Below are positions 5,143 to 6,027 of a DNA stretch of 6,027 nt, in pieces. This DNA comes from an archaeon (GTDB lineage: Archaea; Micrarchaeota; Micrarchaeia; Anstonellales; Bilamarchaeaceae). The notes under the pieces were generated by a model that made no database searches, was not told where the DNA came from, and was given only the letters and a program-made list of their open reading frames with translations. The stretch is taken from positions 1-6,027 of the forward strand of contig JAGVPF010000082.1 of the NCBI GenBank assembly GCA_020052325.1, read 5' to 3'. Both the position numbers and the translations under genes were made by a program. Positions within the stretch are counted from its first letter, which is position 1. Each line of letters opens with the position of its first letter.

Positions 5143-6027
5143 TGGATTTCTACAAGGATAACAGATTCATGTTCCTATTTGCCATATTCGCGCTTTTTGC
5201 CGCAGGCATAGTGGCTGTCGCAGGGTGGCTCCTGATAGTGGCGCTGCTGTTCTTCGGTTTCGCATCCATCGTCTGGAAGGAGCCGCACATCAAGCTGAGC
5301 TGCATAGCGATGCTCGTGCTTCTCGCGCTGATAAACATGGCCGCGCACCCGCTAAGCTTCGGCATCGACTTTGTCGGAGGGACCAGGATTCCGGTCGTGC
5401 TCGAGCACCCCGTGGACCAGACCACGATGAACGAGCTGGTCCAGACGATAAAGAGCAGGGCCAACACGCTGGGCCTGAAAGAGGTCAAGGCGCGGGCGGT
5501 AGGAAACAGCCTCGTGAACGTGGAGATTGCAAGCACGGACGAGGCTGCGATAGAATTCATCGAAAAGACGCTCTCGCAGCAGGGCGTATACCTCGGCGTC
5601 GTTGACGGGAAGACGGCGGTCAGCGGCGACCACATATTCCGGACATCCATAAGGACGCTCGGCCCGACCGAGCTCGTCCGCCAGGGCGCGGACTGGGGCG
5701 TCGGATTCTCGGTAGACCGCGAAGGCGGCGAGATGTTCGCGCAGGCCGCGAATGGGAAGGCGGACTACCCGATTTATATGTTCCTCGACCGGCCGGGTGA
5801 TGCGGCGATATTCTACCAGCGGGACGAGTTCAAGAAATACCTGAACATGGATTCGGGCGAGAAGGAATCCATCCGCGCGCTGCGCGACATGCTTTCCCTG
5901 GATGATGGGCGGAACATCAGCGTGTATATCATCGAGGATTTGCCGTCCAACCTGACGGCACCCACGAACAGCACCAAGGCGCTCATAGCGCAAAGCGCCC
6001 CGCAGGAAGCCAAGGATGATTTGGCAA
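5142..6027 (+). CDS. secD: Protein translocase subunit SecD (5' part; runs off the window)
   Basis: Partner of SecF in the export-assisting SecDF complex. The first 295 codons are present; the frame is still open at the window end. The start ATG overlaps the secF stop (TGATG) and has a good Shine-Dalgarno sequence, so the two are translationally coupled. The signature GIDFVGGT lies at 74-81 (D76) and marks the start of the large external P1 domain. P1 continues with the family pattern WGVGFSVDREGGEMFAQAA (185-203) and FLDRP (214-218). Before the signature there are three hydrophobic segments (about 9-27, 29-45 and 53-67) instead of the single one usual in SecD; adding two would keep the topology with P1 outside. 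After about residue 225 the sequence is charged and turns into a region rich in Asn, Thr and Ser. The remaining P1 residues and the five C-terminal membrane segments expected for SecD lie beyond the window. Confidence 0.93.
   Translation, partial: MDFYKDNRFMFLFAIFALFAAGIVAVAGWLLIVALLFFGFASIVWKEPHIKLSCIAMLVLLALINMAAHPLSFGIDFVGGTRIPVVLEHPVDQTTMNELVQTIKSRANTLGLKEVKARAVGNSLVNVEIASTDEAAIEFIEKTLSQQGVYLGVVDGKTAVSGDHIFRTSIRTLGPTELVRQGADWGVGFSVDREGGEMFAQAANGKADYPIYMFLDRPGDAAIFYQRDEFKKYLNMDSGEKESIRALRDMLSLDDGRNISVYIIEDLPSNLTAPTNSTKALIAQSAPQEAKDDLA

Noticed and set aside
5352..5993. 213-codon minus-strand frame opposite secD
   Set aside because: The plus strand in this stretch encodes clear SecD sequence; the antisense translation is Arg-rich with no recognisable feature.

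Overview
The window looks like part of an archaeal chromosome. Three things point that way. It carries a tRNA-Ala gene with a bulge-helix-bulge type intron at the canonical 37/38 position, no encoded CCA and a T6 tract as its end. It carries Sec translocon accessory genes in the order secF then secD, as in archaeal secFD operons. The gene starts have TATA-like AT-rich patches in an otherwise GC-rich sequence. The divergence of the other proteins would fit a poorly sampled lineage such as a DPANN-type archaeon, but that is inference; the window holds no strong taxonomic marker.

Layout. Positions 7-133 (+) hold tRNA-Ala(CGC), split by a 55-nt AT-rich intron. Positions 134-246 hold no gene but are full of inverted repeats that look like terminators for the two transcription units converging here. 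Positions 247-1971 (-) encode a 574-aa protein with a C-terminal PP2C-type Ser/Thr phosphatase domain and about 330 N-terminal residues I cannot assign. Positions 2048-3790 (-) encode a 580-aa soluble protein I do not recognise, upstream of the phosphatase gene on the same strand. A divergent AT-rich promoter region (about 3791-3969) separates this pair from secF (3970-5142, +) and secD (from 5142, cut by the window end), which overlap by one base.

How the genes fit together. SecF and SecD form the membrane complex that helps pull secreted proteins through SecYE on the outer side of the membrane. The two minus-strand genes may form one unit in which an unknown protein is paired with a phosphatase that could act on it or on a shared partner; only their neighbourhood supports this. 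There is no sign of a mobile element, CRISPR array or other known defence system. The points most worth a second look are the PP2C fusion with its unassigned partner, the unusual tRNA and its repeat-built intron, the mirror-image terminators, and lineage-specific additions in SecF (a helical insert in the external domain) and SecD (extra N-terminal hydrophobic segments).
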